Notes: generated by a model from the letters alone, not told the origin. Shown: positions 1 to 8,601, counted from the stretch's first letter. The stretch: DNA of 64,000 nt from Mycobacterium sp. 852002-51971_SCH5477799-a (GCF_001667145.1 NZ_LZIF01000039.1:54260-118259); one strand, 5' to 3'. Numbers and translations: made by a program.

Positions 1-125
1 CCACCGGGCGACAGGCTCTTGGCGACGGGAACGCCGAAGACGGCGGCGGCGATGAAAACCAGGACACCGATGGCGATGATGCGGCGGGGCGCCCTGATCG
101 CGACTCGGGCGGTTTTCTGCAGCAT
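1..125 (-). CDS. MMPL family transporter, N-terminal fragment (cut by window edge)
   Basis: The reading frame runs from an ATG at 125 off the left edge and gives 41 residues. It has a basic start, MLQKTARVAIRAPRR, followed by a hydrophobic segment of about 20 residues (residues 16-35) and then VAKSLSPGG. This is the usual N-terminus of MmpL/RND lipid exporters: a short cytoplasmic tail, TM1, then the first periplasmic loop. The next genes resemble Rv1144 and mcr, so by synteny this should be an MmpL13-type protein; that is inferred from gene order, not from conserved motifs, which lie outside the window. A 17-bp palindrome upstream may be its operator. Confidence 0.7.
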   Translation of the reverse strand, partial: MLQKTARVAIRAPRRIIAIGVLVFIAAAVFGVPVAKSLSPG

Positions 126-220
126 TTCAAGCCCCTCCGCTGCCGGTGCCCCATTGCGCTGGCCGCTCGCTTGGCCGCGACAACCTAACAAACGCTAATG
201 TGCACACGTCAAACAGTGCA

Positions 221-237
221 CTGCGTTTAACACGCAG
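221..237. promoter_or_regulatory. palindromic operator candidate upstream of the MmpL gene
   Basis: CTGCGTTTAACACGCAG has perfect 6-bp arms (CTGCGT/ACGCAG) around TTAAC. It lies about 100 bp upstream of the MmpL start codon, next to two GTGCAC palindromes (201-206 and 216-221). On the minus strand a TTGACG (213-208) and a TAGGTT lie between it and the gene. A local repressor of the exporter is plausible; the protein is unknown. Confidence 0.4.
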
Positions 238-410
238 CGCCCGCCCGAATGGTTCAACACCGCTTTTCAAACCGTTTGGACCATAAGAGTCCGGCCAGAA
301 AATGTGCGACAAGTAAGCAGCTCACGGCCCAAATCGCGTGGTGGACGCCGGTCAACCTACTGGCCGGTAAATTGCCAAGGTTTTCCGAATCGTGACTCAA
401 AGATTCCTTA

Positions 411-557
411 ATGGTGGCCCATACGCTCAGTGTCATGTGGATCGACGACACAAGTGCCGACGTCATCAAAGTTGACTTCGATGCCCTCTACCACGGCGAC
501 GTCCTGGTGGAAGGCGAGACCTCGGAGCAGTTCGACGAACTGCAAGCCGCGAGCTGA
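411..557 (+). CDS. small acidic hypothetical protein, 48 aa
   Basis: The ATG at 411 opens a 48-codon frame that closes with TGA at 557. The product starts MVAHTLSVMWIDDTSADVI, is rich in Asp and Glu, and has a beta-strand-like amphipathic pattern without a membrane segment. Codon third positions are G/C-rich, as expected of a real mycobacterial gene. A strong hairpin at 648-677 lies about 90 bp downstream on the same strand and could terminate its transcript. I do not recognise a family, and there is no clear Shine-Dalgarno sequence. Confidence 0.5.
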   Translation: MVAHTLSVMWIDDTSADVIKVDFDALYHGDVLVEGETSEQFDELQAAS

Positions 558-647
558 GGCGGCCATGAGCATGCTTGCTCGGCTGTTGATGGCCGAACCG
601 AATGTCAGTCGATGGTTCCGCAAGTAACCATTCATCCTGGTTGTCAC

Positions 648-682
648 GAATGCCCCCCGCCGATGCGGGGGGCATTCGTTTT
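648..682 (+). terminator. strong 13-bp stem hairpin, rho-independent-like
   Basis: GAATGCCCCCCGC (648-660) and GCGGGGGGCATTC (665-677) are perfectly complementary around a CGAT loop and are followed by GTTTTG. It lies between the small plus-strand frame ending at 557 and the convergent SDR gene ending at 701, so it can terminate plus-strand transcription and may also act on the minus strand. Confidence 0.75.
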
Positions 683-700
683 GTCCGGGGGCGGTGCGGC

Positions 701-1453
701 TCAGCGAGGCGCCATGCGAATGGCGCCGTCCAGGCGAATGACCTCGCCGTTGAGCATCGGGTTCTCGACGATGTGGACGGCCAGGGCGCCGTACTCGTCG
801 GGATCGCCAAGCCGGGCCGGGTGCGGCACCTGTTTGCCCAGCGACGCCTGCGCCTCCTCGGGCAGCGATCCCAGCAGCGGGGTCTTGAAAAGGCCCGGCG
901 CTATGGTCACGACGCGGATGAGCTCGCGGGACAGGTCGCGCGCGATCGGCAGTGTCATGCCCACGACGCCGCCCTTGGACGCCGAGTAGGCGGCCTGGCC
1001 GATCTGGCCCTCGAATGCGGCGACAGATGCGGTGTTGATGATGACGCCACGCTCTTCGCCGACTGGCTCGGTCTTGGCGATGCGCTCGGCGGCCAGCCGC
1101 AAGACGTTGAAGGTACCGATCAGGTTGACCCCAATCACCTTCTTGAACCCGTCCAGCGGGAACGGGCCGTCCTTGGACAGGGTCTTGATGGCGTTGCCGA
1201 TGCCGGCGCAGTTGACGTTGATTCGCAGCGTGCCCATCGACTCCGCGGCGTCCAGCGCCTTGCCGACGGCGGCCTCGTCGGTGACGTCGGCCTCGACGAA
1301 GCGCGCGCGATCGCCCAGTTCACGGACCGCTTCCTCGCCACGCAGATCGATCACCACCACCTGAGCACCGCGGTCGAGCAATCGCTTGGTGGTGGCCAGG
1401 CCCAGGCCTGACGCTCCCCCGGTGACGACGGCAACGGCGTCTTTGATCTCCAT
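701..1453 (-). CDS. short-chain dehydrogenase/reductase, HSD10-like (Rv1144-type)
   Basis: A 250-residue classical SDR, probably a cytosolic NAD-dependent 3-hydroxyacyl-CoA or hydroxysteroid dehydrogenase. Visible are the Rossmann motif TGGASGLG (11-18), the NCAG motif (81-84), Ser143, and the catalytic pair Tyr156/Lys160 in YSASK. The length is normal for the family. It lies directly downstream of mcr on the same strand with a 48-bp gap, in keeping with shared use in branched acyl-CoA oxidation. The gap holds the palindrome CCAACTGGTTGG. The ATG start at 1453 has GGAAGGAGT upstream. The substrate is not determined by the sequence. Confidence 0.9.
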   Translation of the reverse strand: MEIKDAVAVVTGGASGLGLATTKRLLDRGAQVVVIDLRGEEAVRELGDRARFVEADVTDEAAVGKALDAAESMGTLRINVNCAGIGNAIKTLSKDGPFPLDGFKKVIGVNLIGTFNVLRLAAERIAKTEPVGEERGVIINTASVAAFEGQIGQAAYSASKGGVVGMTLPIARDLSRELIRVVTIAPGLFKTPLLGSLPEEAQASLGKQVPHPARLGDPDEYGALAVHIVENPMLNGEVIRLDGAIRMAPR

Positions 1454-1483
1454 CCGACTCCTTCCTGATTCGCTCGAGTCCAG

Positions 1484-1495
1484 CCAACTGGTTGG
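1484..1495. promoter_or_regulatory. CCAAC-TG-GTTGG inverted repeat between mcr and the SDR gene
   Basis: Arms CCAAC (1484-1488) and GTTGG (1491-1495) flank TG, directly upstream of the SDR start. The core AACnnGTT is shared with KstR sites but the outer T/A of the KstR consensus is missing. It may be a degenerate TetR-family operator. Confidence 0.35.
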
Positions 1496-1501
1496 TTGGG
1501 A

Positions 1502-2584
1502 CTATACCCAGTCCCTGAGGACGACTTCGGCGTCGGTCACCGGCGCCGCGGGCCGCGGCGTCTCCGGAGCGGTGCGGGAGAACCGCGGCGCGGGCAGCGG
1601 CTGCAGGCCCCCGTTGACCTCATAGAACGTGTTGCGCTCGGTGATGTGCGGCTCGGTCTGCACCTCGCCGAAGGCCAGCACGGGCGTCACGCACGCATCG
1701 GAGTCGGCGAACGCCTTGGCCCAGTGGTCGCGGTCCTGACTTGCGAACTTCTCGGTCAGCAGGGCCCGCAGCTCGGGCCAGCGGCCGACGTCATTCTGTC
1801 CGGGCAGGTCGGCGCCGTCCAGGCCGAGGCCGGCCAGCATCGCGGCGTAGAACTGCGGTTCGATGGCGCCGACCGCGACGTAGCGCCCGTCGGCGCATTC
1901 GTAGGTGTCGTAATAGGGGGCGCCACCGTCGAGCAGGTTGGTGCCGCGCGCGTCGGTCCACATCCCGGAGGCACGCATCTGCCACATCATCTGGATCAGC
2001 ACGCTCGAGCCGTCCACCATCGCGGCGTCGACAACCTGCCCCTTGCCGGAGGTCTGCCGCTCCCACAGGGCGGACAGGATGCCGAGCAGCAGGAACATCG
2101 AGCCGCCGCCGAAGTCACCGACCAGGTTCAGGGGCGGCACCGGCCGCTCGTTCGCCCGGCCGATCGAATGCAGGATGCCGTTCAGCGAGATGTAGTTGAT
2201 GTCGTGACCCGCCTGCTGGCTGCGAGGGCCGGTCTGGCCCCAGCCGGTCATCCGGGCGTAGACGAGCCTGTCGTTGACCGCGGCGCAGTCCTCGGGCCCC
2301 AGGCCGAGCCGCTCGGTGACGCCCGGGCGGTAGCCCTCGATCAGCACGTCGGCCTTGGCGATCAGTTTGAGGACGAGGCCGCGCCCTTCGTCGGACTTCA
2401 GGTCGGCGGTCACCACCCGCCGGTTGCGCATCATGGCGTCCTTGGCGACTCCCCCAGGACCCGAAGACGGGCGATCGATACGCACGACGTCGGCGCCCAG
2501 ATCCCCCAGGATCATCGCGGCGTGCGGCCCGGGGCCGATGCCGGCCAACTCGACAACACGCAGCCCGTTCAACGGTCCAGCCAC
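1502..2584 (-). CDS. mcr: alpha-methylacyl-CoA racemase
   Basis: A 360-residue family III CoA-transferase-fold enzyme that interconverts 2R and 2S methyl-branched acyl-CoA esters, needed for beta-oxidation of branched chains such as the cholesterol side chain. It matches the M. tuberculosis MCR sequence I remember almost throughout. The catalytic residues are present: His127 (GHDINY), Asp157 (VGDFGG) and Glu242 (GAIEPQ), each one position later than in M. tuberculosis because of a one-residue insertion. The start chosen is GTG at 2584, preceded by AAAGGTCGG; the longer open frame to 2692 is unlike known N-termini. It is divergent from the crotonase gene at 2706 with a palindrome between them. 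Confidence 0.95.
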   Translation of the reverse strand: MAGPLNGLRVVELAGIGPGPHAAMILGDLGADVVRIDRPSSGPGGVAKDAMMRNRRVVTADLKSDEGRGLVLKLIAKADVLIEGYRPGVTERLGLGPEDCAAVNDRLVYARMTGWGQTGPRSQQAGHDINYISLNGILHSIGRANERPVPPLNLVGDFGGGSMFLLLGILSALWERQTSGKGQVVDAAMVDGSSVLIQMMWQMRASGMWTDARGTNLLDGGAPYYDTYECADGRYVAVGAIEPQFYAAMLAGLGLDGADLPGQNDVGRWPELRALLTEKFASQDRDHWAKAFADSDACVTPVLAFGEVQTEPHITERNTFYEVNGGLQPLPAPRFSRTAPETPRPAAPVTDAEVVLRDWV

Positions 2585-2634
2585 GATCCACCGACCTTTC
2601 GTCCGCTTTGACGCCCCTTGACCGTTCGCAACCA

Positions 2635-2648
2635 AACAACCGGTCGTT
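2635..2648. promoter_or_regulatory. operator candidate between mcr and the crotonase gene
   Basis: AACAACCGGTCGTT is a 14-bp near-perfect palindrome with a single mismatched pair, centred in the divergent intergenic region. This is the typical size and place of a TetR-family operator that could control both genes. Confidence 0.5.
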
Positions 2649-2693
2649 CGACATCTTCGCAGCCGTGCCGAAAGGCCGCACACCCCGGTCACT

Positions 2694-2708
2694 TATGGTG
2701 AGCCGATG
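2694..2708 (+). promoter_or_regulatory. -10 element TATGGT with leaderless start of the crotonase gene
   Basis: TATGGT (2694-2699) fits the mycobacterial TAnnnT -10 consensus and ends 6 nt before the ATG at 2706, with no Shine-Dalgarno sequence between. Transcription would begin at or next to the A of the start codon. Confidence 0.5.
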
Positions 2709-3515
2709 ACTTCATCCGCGATCGCCACCCTGACACCCGTCGCAGGCCTTGACGTCACGCTGTCCGACGGCGTGCTGTCGGTGACCATCAACCGACCCGA
2801 CAGCCTGAATTCGCTGACCGTTCCGGTGATCACCGGAATCGCGGACGCGATGGAGTACGCGGCCACCGACCCCGAGGTCAAGGTGGTGCGGTTGGGCGGG
2901 GCCGGACGCGGCTTCAGCTCCGGTGCGGGCATCAGCGCCGACGACGTCTCCGGCGGCGGCGTCCCGCCGGACGAGATCATCCTCGAGATCAACCGGCTGG
3001 TGCGCGGGATCGCCGCGCTGCCGCACCCGGTGGTCGCCGTGGTCCAGGGACCCGCGGCCGGCGTCGGCGTCTCCATCGCCCTTGCGTGTGACGTCGTATT
3101 GGCTTCGGAGAGCGCGTTTTTCATGCTCGCCTTCACAAAGATCGGGTTGATGCCCGACGGTGGTGCGTCGGCGTTGGTGGCGGCCGCGATCGGCCGGATC
3201 AGGACCATGCAAATGGCGCTGCTTCCGGAACGGCTTAGCGCCGCGGAGGCCTTGTCGTGGGGCCTGGTCACCGCGGTCTATCCGGCCGGCGACTTCGATG
3301 CCGAAGTGGACAAGGTGATCGCCCGGCTGTTGAGCGGTCCGGCGGTGGCCTTCGCCAAGACCAAGCTGGCGATCAACGCCGCCACGCTGACCGAGTTGGA
3401 CCCCGCCCTGCAGCGTGAGTTCGACGGCCAGTCCGTGCTGCTGAAATCCCCCGACTTCGTCGAGGGCGCAACCGCCTTCCAGCAACGGCGCACCGCCAAT
3501 TTCACCGACCGCTGA
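2706..3515 (+). CDS. enoyl-CoA hydratase/isomerase family protein (EchA10-like)
   Basis: A 269-residue crotonase. The oxyanion-hole segments are RGFSSGAGISADD (about 75-85) and GPAAGVGVSIALACD (about 117-131). The position of the second catalytic acid reads MPDGG, with Asp in place of the Glu typical of hydratases, as in several isomerases (PaaG/ECI type), so isomerase or another crotonase activity is as likely as hydration. It is divergent from mcr, which suggests a shared role in branched or cyclic acyl-CoA breakdown. M. tuberculosis has two crotonases here (EchA10, EchA11) from memory; only one is present. The start is probably leaderless. Confidence 0.88.
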   Translation: MTSSAIATLTPVAGLDVTLSDGVLSVTINRPDSLNSLTVPVITGIADAMEYAATDPEVKVVRLGGAGRGFSSGAGISADDVSGGGVPPDEIILEINRLVRGIAALPHPVVAVVQGPAAGVGVSIALACDVVLASESAFFMLAFTKIGLMPDGGASALVAAAIGRIRTMQMALLPERLSAAEALSWGLVTAVYPAGDFDAEVDKVIARLLSGPAVAFAKTKLAINAATLTELDPALQREFDGQSVLLKSPDFVEGATAFQQRRTANFTDR

Positions 3516-3605
3516 AACCAGGTGCGCTCATCGGCGGCAACGCTTAAGCCGCCTTCGATGAGGTAATCCTCCCCGTCAGACCCGCTGACGAACGACGGAG
3601 GATCG

Positions 3606-4988
3606 ATGCCCGAACAGGTGCGGTGCCTGGTTACCGGAGCGACCGGCTACATCGGCGGGCGCCTGGTGCCCCGGCTCCTCGACGAGGGCCATCGCGTCCG
3701 GGCCTTGGCGCGCAACCCCGACAAGCTGGCGCAGGTGCCGTGGCGACAACGGGCGGAGGTGGCGCGCGGGGACCTCGGCGACCTCGAGTCCCTGATCGCT
3801 GCGTTCGACGGCATAGACGTGGTGTACTACCTCGTCCATTCGATGGGCAGCTCGAAAGATTTCGTCGCCGAGGAAACGCGCGCCGTCGGCAACGTCGTGA
3901 CGGCCGCGCGGCGCGCCGGGGTCCGGCGGGTGGTGTATCTGAGCGGGCTGCATCCCGAAGACAGCGATCTCTCACCGCATCTCGCGTCACGCAAGGCGGT
4001 CGGGGACGCGCTGATCGACTCCGGCATCGAGACCGTGGTGTTGCAGGCCGGGGTGGTCATCGGCTCTGGGTCGGCGTCGTTCGAAATGATCCGGCACCTC
4101 ACCGACCGGTTACCCGTGATGACCACCCCGAAGTGGGTGCACAACAAGATCCAGCCGATCGCGGTCCGCGACGTGCTGTACTACCTGGCCGCGGCGGCAA
4201 CGGCCCCAGTCCCGGAGTCGCGCGCCTGGGACATCGGCGGCTCCGACGTGCTGGAATACGGCGACATGATGCGGGTCTACGCCGAGGTCGCGGGGTTGGG
4301 CAAGCGCTACCTGTTCGTGCTGCCGTTCCTGACCCCGGCGATCGCCAGCCTCTGGGTGGGGACGGTGACCCCGATTCCGTCCGGGCTGGCGCGGCCGCTG
4401 GTCGAATCGCTGGAATGCGATGCGGTGATGCGCAATTCGGACATCGACGGCATCATCGCTCCACCGCCGGGCGGGCTGACCGGCTACCGTCGCGCCGTCG
4501 AGCTGGCGCTGCACCGCGCCAGCCGCGGCCTGCCCGACGCGTCCTGGTCGTCGCTGCGGTCCGAGCCGGCCGAGCCACTGCCTACGGACCCGGACTGGGC
4601 GGGCGAGATCATCTACACCGAGGTGCGCACCGCCGCCACCGCCGCGGAGCCCGGCGATGTCTGGACGGCGGTGGAGGACGTCGTGAACTCGCGGGCGGCC
4701 GACTGGAAAGTCGACGAGCGCACGCCGGGAAACCTGTTGCGGCTGCGCTCCACCAAGCGAGCCCCGGGACGCGAGTGGCTCGAGATTGCGGTCACCGGCC
4801 AAGACGGCAGCGGCGCCCGCTATACCCAGCGGTCTACCTTTCTGCCGAGGGGCATACCCGGGCAGGTGTACTGGTTCTTCGTTCGGCCCGTCCACTCGGC
4901 CGCGACGCGCGCTGTGGCCCGCGACGTCATCGCGTCCGCGGATAGTGAGGTCAGACGCCGAACATCGGGGGCAGCACGAGAACCATGA
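3606..4988 (+). CDS. NAD(P)-binding SDR/NmrA-like protein with C-terminal DUF2867-type domain
   Basis: A 460-residue protein. The N-terminal atypical SDR Rossmann domain has TGATGYIG (10-17) and a conserved YYLVHSMGS block near 80. The C-terminal third (about 310-440) looks like the SRPBCC-type DUF2867 domain often fused to such proteins. The start is ATG 3606 with GGAGG 5 nt upstream. It is clearly related to the minus-strand protein at 5676-6824 (shared DLS.HL.SR and SRLV/GRLV blocks), which lacks the extra C-terminal domain. Its 3' end overlaps the convergent CPBP gene by 38 bp. The substrate is unknown. Confidence 0.85.
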   Translation: MPEQVRCLVTGATGYIGGRLVPRLLDEGHRVRALARNPDKLAQVPWRQRAEVARGDLGDLESLIAAFDGIDVVYYLVHSMGSSKDFVAEETRAVGNVVTAARRAGVRRVVYLSGLHPEDSDLSPHLASRKAVGDALIDSGIETVVLQAGVVIGSGSASFEMIRHLTDRLPVMTTPKWVHNKIQPIAVRDVLYYLAAAATAPVPESRAWDIGGSDVLEYGDMMRVYAEVAGLGKRYLFVLPFLTPAIASLWVGTVTPIPSGLARPLVESLECDAVMRNSDIDGIIAPPPGGLTGYRRAVELALHRASRGLPDASWSSLRSEPAEPLPTDPDWAGEIIYTEVRTAATAAEPGDVWTAVEDVVNSRAADWKVDERTPGNLLRLRSTKRAPGREWLEIAVTGQDGSGARYTQRSTFLPRGIPGQVYWFFVRPVHSAATRAVARDVIASADSEVRRRTSGAAREP

Positions 4989-5679
4989 TCAGCCCCCACA
5001 CCAGATGAGTGAGCACCGGCGCCAGGACGCCGCCGGTGGCCCGGCGCTCGAACGCGCACACCATCCCCAGGATGATCGCGGCGAAACCGAGCATTAGGTT
5101 GCCGCTGGCCAGCGTCGCGCACGTATACAGGAAGGTCGAGATGACGATCGGATGGTGGCGGCCCAGGGCGGTGTAGAGCGCGCCGCGAAAGAACACTTCC
5201 TCGGCGATGCCGTTGATCAGCGTGATTCCCACGATCACCGGATACCACCCGTGGTGCGCGTAGAGCAGCACCCGGGTGATCAGCTCCGCCACGGGCGTGA
5301 TCTGGCGGACGATCAGTCCTCCCACGATGAACGCGCCACCCACCAGGAGGCCGACCCCGGTGCCGGTGATGACCGGCCGCTGGTTGCGCCCTCGCCAACA
5401 GATGCCGCCCAGGTGCAGTGGGCCGGATACCAGCGCTCCGGCGGTCCACACCGCCGCCAGCACCAGCGTCAGCCAGTAAAAGCTCGCATCCCCCGGATGC
5501 CGCCGCAACGAGAACCCAAGCACGCCGGCGCCCACCGCCAATGTGATGGCCACCATGATCCGCCGACGCCGTACCACGCCGGGCGGCTCATTATGGGGCA
5601 CAGCAACATTGGTGATTGCACGGCGTAGCTCGGTGACGACGCCGGTGTGAGATTGAGATTGACTCGTCGACTGGGTCAT
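4951..5679 (-). CDS. CPBP family intramembrane glutamic endopeptidase (Rv1140-like)
   Basis: A 242-residue integral membrane protein with about six hydrophobic segments. The Abi/CAAX-protease motif EEVFFR (160-165) is intact, followed by a second segment with Asn and a final His (LTHLVWG, near 225), the metal-independent glutamate protease layout. The start ATG at 5679 shares the ATGA tetranucleotide with the stop codon of the upstream NAD(P)-binding gene, so the two are translationally coupled. Prokaryotic CPBP proteins act in peptide maturation, immunity or regulation; the target here is unknown. Confidence 0.85.
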   Translation of the reverse strand: MTQSTSQSQSHTGVVTELRRAITNVAVPHNEPPGVVRRRRIMVAITLAVGAGVLGFSLRRHPGDASFYWLTLVLAAVWTAGALVSGPLHLGGICWRGRNQRPVITGTGVGLLVGGAFIVGGLIVRQITPVAELITRVLLYAHHGWYPVIVGITLINGIAEEVFFRGALYTALGRHHPIVISTFLYTCATLASGNLMLGFAAIILGMVCAFERRATGGVLAPVLTHLVWGLIMVLVLPPMFGV

Positions 5680-6824
5680 GCAGGGCGCACCTTCGGGGTT
5701 AGGGCGATCAGGATGTCAAGGCCGGTGCGCACGGCTCCGGCCACCGGACCGGGAACCCTGTTCACCAGCCCCAGGGTCGGCCGCACGACCGACGGGGTGA
5801 CCCGACGGGCGAGCCGGCGGATGCGCAGCGCGTCGCCGCCGGCCCAGTCGGGATCGGTGTTGGCGAGGTGGTGCGGGTCGGCCAGGGCATTGACCGGACG
5901 CGGCCGGTGCGTGGAGTGGCCGGCCAGGGCCAGGGCGATGGACTCGTCGATGCCGAGCAGGCCGCCGGGCGGGTCGGGAACGCGATCGCGCAGCCCGCTG
6001 GCGGAAGCCACCATCGGGTGGTCTAGCGATTCGACCAAATCGCCCGCCAACCCCGGCGGCACCGGCAGAGCGACGCCCGTGATCAGCGACGCCAGCGTGG
6101 TGTCGATCCTGCCGACCGGCAGTCCGGTGTGCCAGCGGCCGGACACGCGTGCATACGCCCTGAGCAGGTCCCGGTAGGACGTGGTGTTCGGGCCGGCTAT
6201 GTCGTACGCCCCGGCGGGCACCACGTCGCGATCGGCCGCGGCGACGAGGTAGTGCAGGACGTCGCGGATAGATATCGGGTCGATCGGGTTGTCCATCCAG
6301 CTCGGGATCGGGATCAGCGGAAAACGGTCGCCGACGTAGCGCATCATCTCGAACGACGTCGAGCCGGCGCCGATGATGATCGCCGCCCCCAGCCACACCA
6401 GCTCCGGACCGTCCGGGATGGTGAGCGCGTCGGCCACCTCGGCCCGGCTGGTCAAGTGCTCGGATAGGTCTTCGTCCGCGGGGACGAAGCCGCCCAGGTA
6501 GACGATGCGTTGCACCCCGGCGTCGCGAGCCGCCGCCGCGAAGTTCGCCGCCGCGGTCTTGTCGGCGTCGCGAAATCCCGGCTGCCCGATCGCATGCACC
6601 AGGTAATACGCCACGTCGACGGGACCGCATTGGGCGAACGCGGAGGCAAGTGTCTCGGGGTCGGCGGCGTCCAACCTCACCGGCGTGACGTCGTCGAACC
6701 AGCCGAATTGCTTGAGGCGCGACGGGTTTCGCGTCGCGGCCACGACCTGGTGCTGATCGTCCAGCAGCGCGGTGACCAGGCGTGATCCCACATAACCGGT
6801 GGCACCGGTGACCAGAGCCCGCAT
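5676..6824 (-). CDS. NAD(P)-binding atypical SDR, paralogue of the 3606-4988 protein
   Basis: A 382-residue protein starting MRALVTGATGYVGSRLV, an NmrA/epimerase-like Rossmann fold. It shares YYLVHAIG, DLSEHLTSR and the PPGL(A/T)G(D/Y) region with the protein at 3606-4988 but has a short basic tail instead of the DUF2867-type domain. The start ATG 6824 was chosen because the cofactor motif begins at residue 6; the open frame extending to 6998 looks non-coding. It overlaps the CPBP gene by 4 nt (ATGA), so the two form an operon. Confidence 0.85.
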   Translation of the reverse strand: MRALVTGATGYVGSRLVTALLDDQHQVVAATRNPSRLKQFGWFDDVTPVRLDAADPETLASAFAQCGPVDVAYYLVHAIGQPGFRDADKTAAANFAAAARDAGVQRIVYLGGFVPADEDLSEHLTSRAEVADALTIPDGPELVWLGAAIIIGAGSTSFEMMRYVGDRFPLIPIPSWMDNPIDPISIRDVLHYLVAAADRDVVPAGAYDIAGPNTTSYRDLLRAYARVSGRWHTGLPVGRIDTTLASLITGVALPVPPGLAGDLVESLDHPMVASASGLRDRVPDPPGGLLGIDESIALALAGHSTHRPRPVNALADPHHLANTDPDWAGGDALRIRRLARRVTPSVVRPTLGLVNRVPGPVAGAVRTGLDILIALTPKVRPA

Positions 6825-7087
6825 ACCGGAGACCCTAGCGGCCCGGCAGCGCGGCCGGCGGATGAACCGGCGGCGCGGCGTCGCCGTCACCCCGACATGA
6901 AGGCAGGCGGAGATTTCGGCGGGTCGATGGGCGTTGCGGTGAAAAGTCCGTCCGTCGCCGGCCGTGCGATGCAGTTTCCATCCATCCGCTATACCCAAAC
7001 TGAAGCCACCCGTGCGCTGACCGTCGCCGATCCGCCGACGATGGAGCTGGTGCTGCGGGGCCGGTATGGCTGGTAAAGACTGTAGCC

Positions 7088-7588
7088 ATGTATTACCTGC
7101 TGGTGCTGGCGGTCGGACTCGAACGCGTCGCGGAACTGGTGGTCTCCACCCGCAACGCGCGCTGGTCGTTCACCCAGGGCGCCACAGAGTTTGGCCGATC
7201 CCACTATCCGGTCATGGTGATCGTTCACTCCGGGTTGCTGGTCGGCTGCCTCATCGAGCCGTGGGCGCTGCACCGGCCGTTCATCGCCTGGCTGGGCTGG
7301 CCGATGCTTGCGGTGGTGATGGCCAGCCAAGCGTTGCGCTGGTGGTGCATCGCAACGCTGGGCCGGCGGTGGAACACCCGGGTGATCGTTCTGCCGCGGG
7401 CCCCATTGGTGCGTCAGGGCCCCTACCGGTGGCTGCACCATCCGAACTACGTTGCAGTGGTGGCTGAGGGGTTTGCGTTGCCATTGGTGCATACGGCCTG
7501 GCTGACAGCCGCCGTCTTCACGCTGGCCAACGCCGCGCTGCTCAGGGTGCGGGTGCAGGTGGAGAACTCCGCGTTGGGTTACACGTGA
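7088..7588 (+). CDS. isoprenylcysteine carboxyl methyltransferase-like membrane protein (Rv1139c-type)
   Basis: A 166-residue protein with four or five hydrophobic segments. The C-terminal ICMT/NnrU-type motif is VRQGPYRWLHHPNYVAVV, with the conserved RGPY..xRHPxY pattern and a following Glu, which binds S-adenosylmethionine in this family. GTG of the next gene overlaps its TGA (GTGA at 7585-7588), so it is coupled to the FAD enzyme. In other actinobacteria such pairs accompany a type III polyketide synthase and modify alkylpyrones or alkylresorcinols; no such synthase is next to it here. Confidence 0.88.
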   Translation: MYYLLVLAVGLERVAELVVSTRNARWSFTQGATEFGRSHYPVMVIVHSGLLVGCLIEPWALHRPFIAWLGWPMLAVVMASQALRWWCIATLGRRWNTRVIVLPRAPLVRQGPYRWLHHPNYVAVVAEGFALPLVHTAWLTAAVFTLANAALLRVRVQVENSALGYT

Positions 7589-8601
7589 CCGACTACGACG
7601 CGGACCTGCTGATCGTCGGCGGTGGCCCCGGCGGCCTGGCCACGGCTTTACACGCTCGCCGGCACGGACTTTCGGTGATCGTGGCCGAGCCGCGGGACAG
7701 CCCCATCGACAAAGCGTGTGGCGAGGGGCTGATGCCCGGGGGCCTGGCCGAACTGACCTCGCTGGGTGTGGATCCCGTCGGCATGCCGTTTCACGGGATC
7801 GCCTACGTCAGCGAACGACGGCGGGCCCAGGCGCGCTTTCGGGGTGGGCCGGGCCGCGGCGTGCGTCGCACCACTCTGCATGCGGCGCTGGCCTCGCGCG
7901 CGAAAGAACAAGACACCGATTGGATCCGCACGCGGGTGACGAGTGTGGCGCAAGACGCCCACGGCGTCTCGGCCGCCGGTGTGCGCGCGAGATGGATGGT
8001 CGGAGCCGACGGCCTGCATTCACAGGTCCGGCGCGCCGCCGGGATCACGGTGACGGCGGGGACGCCGCGCCGCTACGGGGTGCGATGGCACTACCGGGTG
8101 CCGGCCTGGTCGAAATTCGTCGAGGTGTATTGGTCGCGCTGGGGTGAGGCCTACGTGACGCCGGTCGAACCCGACCTGGTGGGTGTGGCGATCCTGTCGC
8201 GCGGTCGGCCCGACCTGGCCTGGTTCCCGCGGCTGGCCCGCCGGCTGCGCGGCGCCGACTCGGGACACCCCCGCGGCTGCGGCCCCTTGCGACAGGTGGT
8301 TTCCCGCCGGGTCGCGGGGCGGGTCCTGCTGGTCGGGGACGCGGCCGGCTACGAGGACGCCCTTACCGGCGAGGGCATCAGCCTGGCGCTCAAGCAGGCC
8401 GCCGCGGCCGTCGACGCCATCGTCAACGAGACGCCGGCGTCCTACGAGCAGGCGTGGCACCGGATCACCCGCGATTACCGGCTGCTCACCCGCGCGCTGG
8501 TGCTGGCCAGCTCGCCGCGGGCCATGCGGCGCGCCGTCGTGCCGACGTGCACGCTGCTACCCGCGGCGTTCGGCCGCGGCGTCAACATCCTGGCGAGCTA
8601 G
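7585..8601 (+). CDS. FAD-dependent oxidoreductase/monooxygenase (Rv1138c-type)
   Basis: A 338-residue protein of the geranylgeranyl reductase/PHBH-like group. It has the ADP-binding motif VGGGPGGLA (11-19), a CGEGLMPGG block near 46-54, and the second FAD motif LLVGDAAGYEDALTGEG near 250. It starts at GTG 7585, overlapping the methyltransferase gene by 4 nt. Hydroxylation or reduction of a lipid-like aromatic or isoprenoid is likely; the exact substrate cannot be read from sequence. Confidence 0.87.
   Translation: MTDYDADLLIVGGGPGGLATALHARRHGLSVIVAEPRDSPIDKACGEGLMPGGLAELTSLGVDPVGMPFHGIAYVSERRRAQARFRGGPGRGVRRTTLHAALASRAKEQDTDWIRTRVTSVAQDAHGVSAAGVRARWMVGADGLHSQVRRAAGITVTAGTPRRYGVRWHYRVPAWSKFVEVYWSRWGEAYVTPVEPDLVGVAILSRGRPDLAWFPRLARRLRGADSGHPRGCGPLRQVVSRRVAGRVLLVGDAAGYEDALTGEGISLALKQAAAAVDAIVNETPASYEQAWHRITRDYRLLTRALVLASSPRAMRRAVVPTCTLLPAAFGRGVNILAS

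Noticed and set aside
602..1411. 269-aa plus-strand open frame
   Set aside because: Antisense to the SDR gene; Arg/Gly/Asp-rich shadow frame typical of high-GC DNA, with no ribosome-binding site or family.
1484..1495. KstR site upstream of the SDR gene
   Set aside because: Only the AACnnGTT core fits; the outer T and A of TnnAACnnGTTnnA are missing, so I do not call it KstR.
1496..2611. 371-aa plus-strand open frame
   Set aside because: Mirror frame of mcr, which carries the real catalytic motifs.
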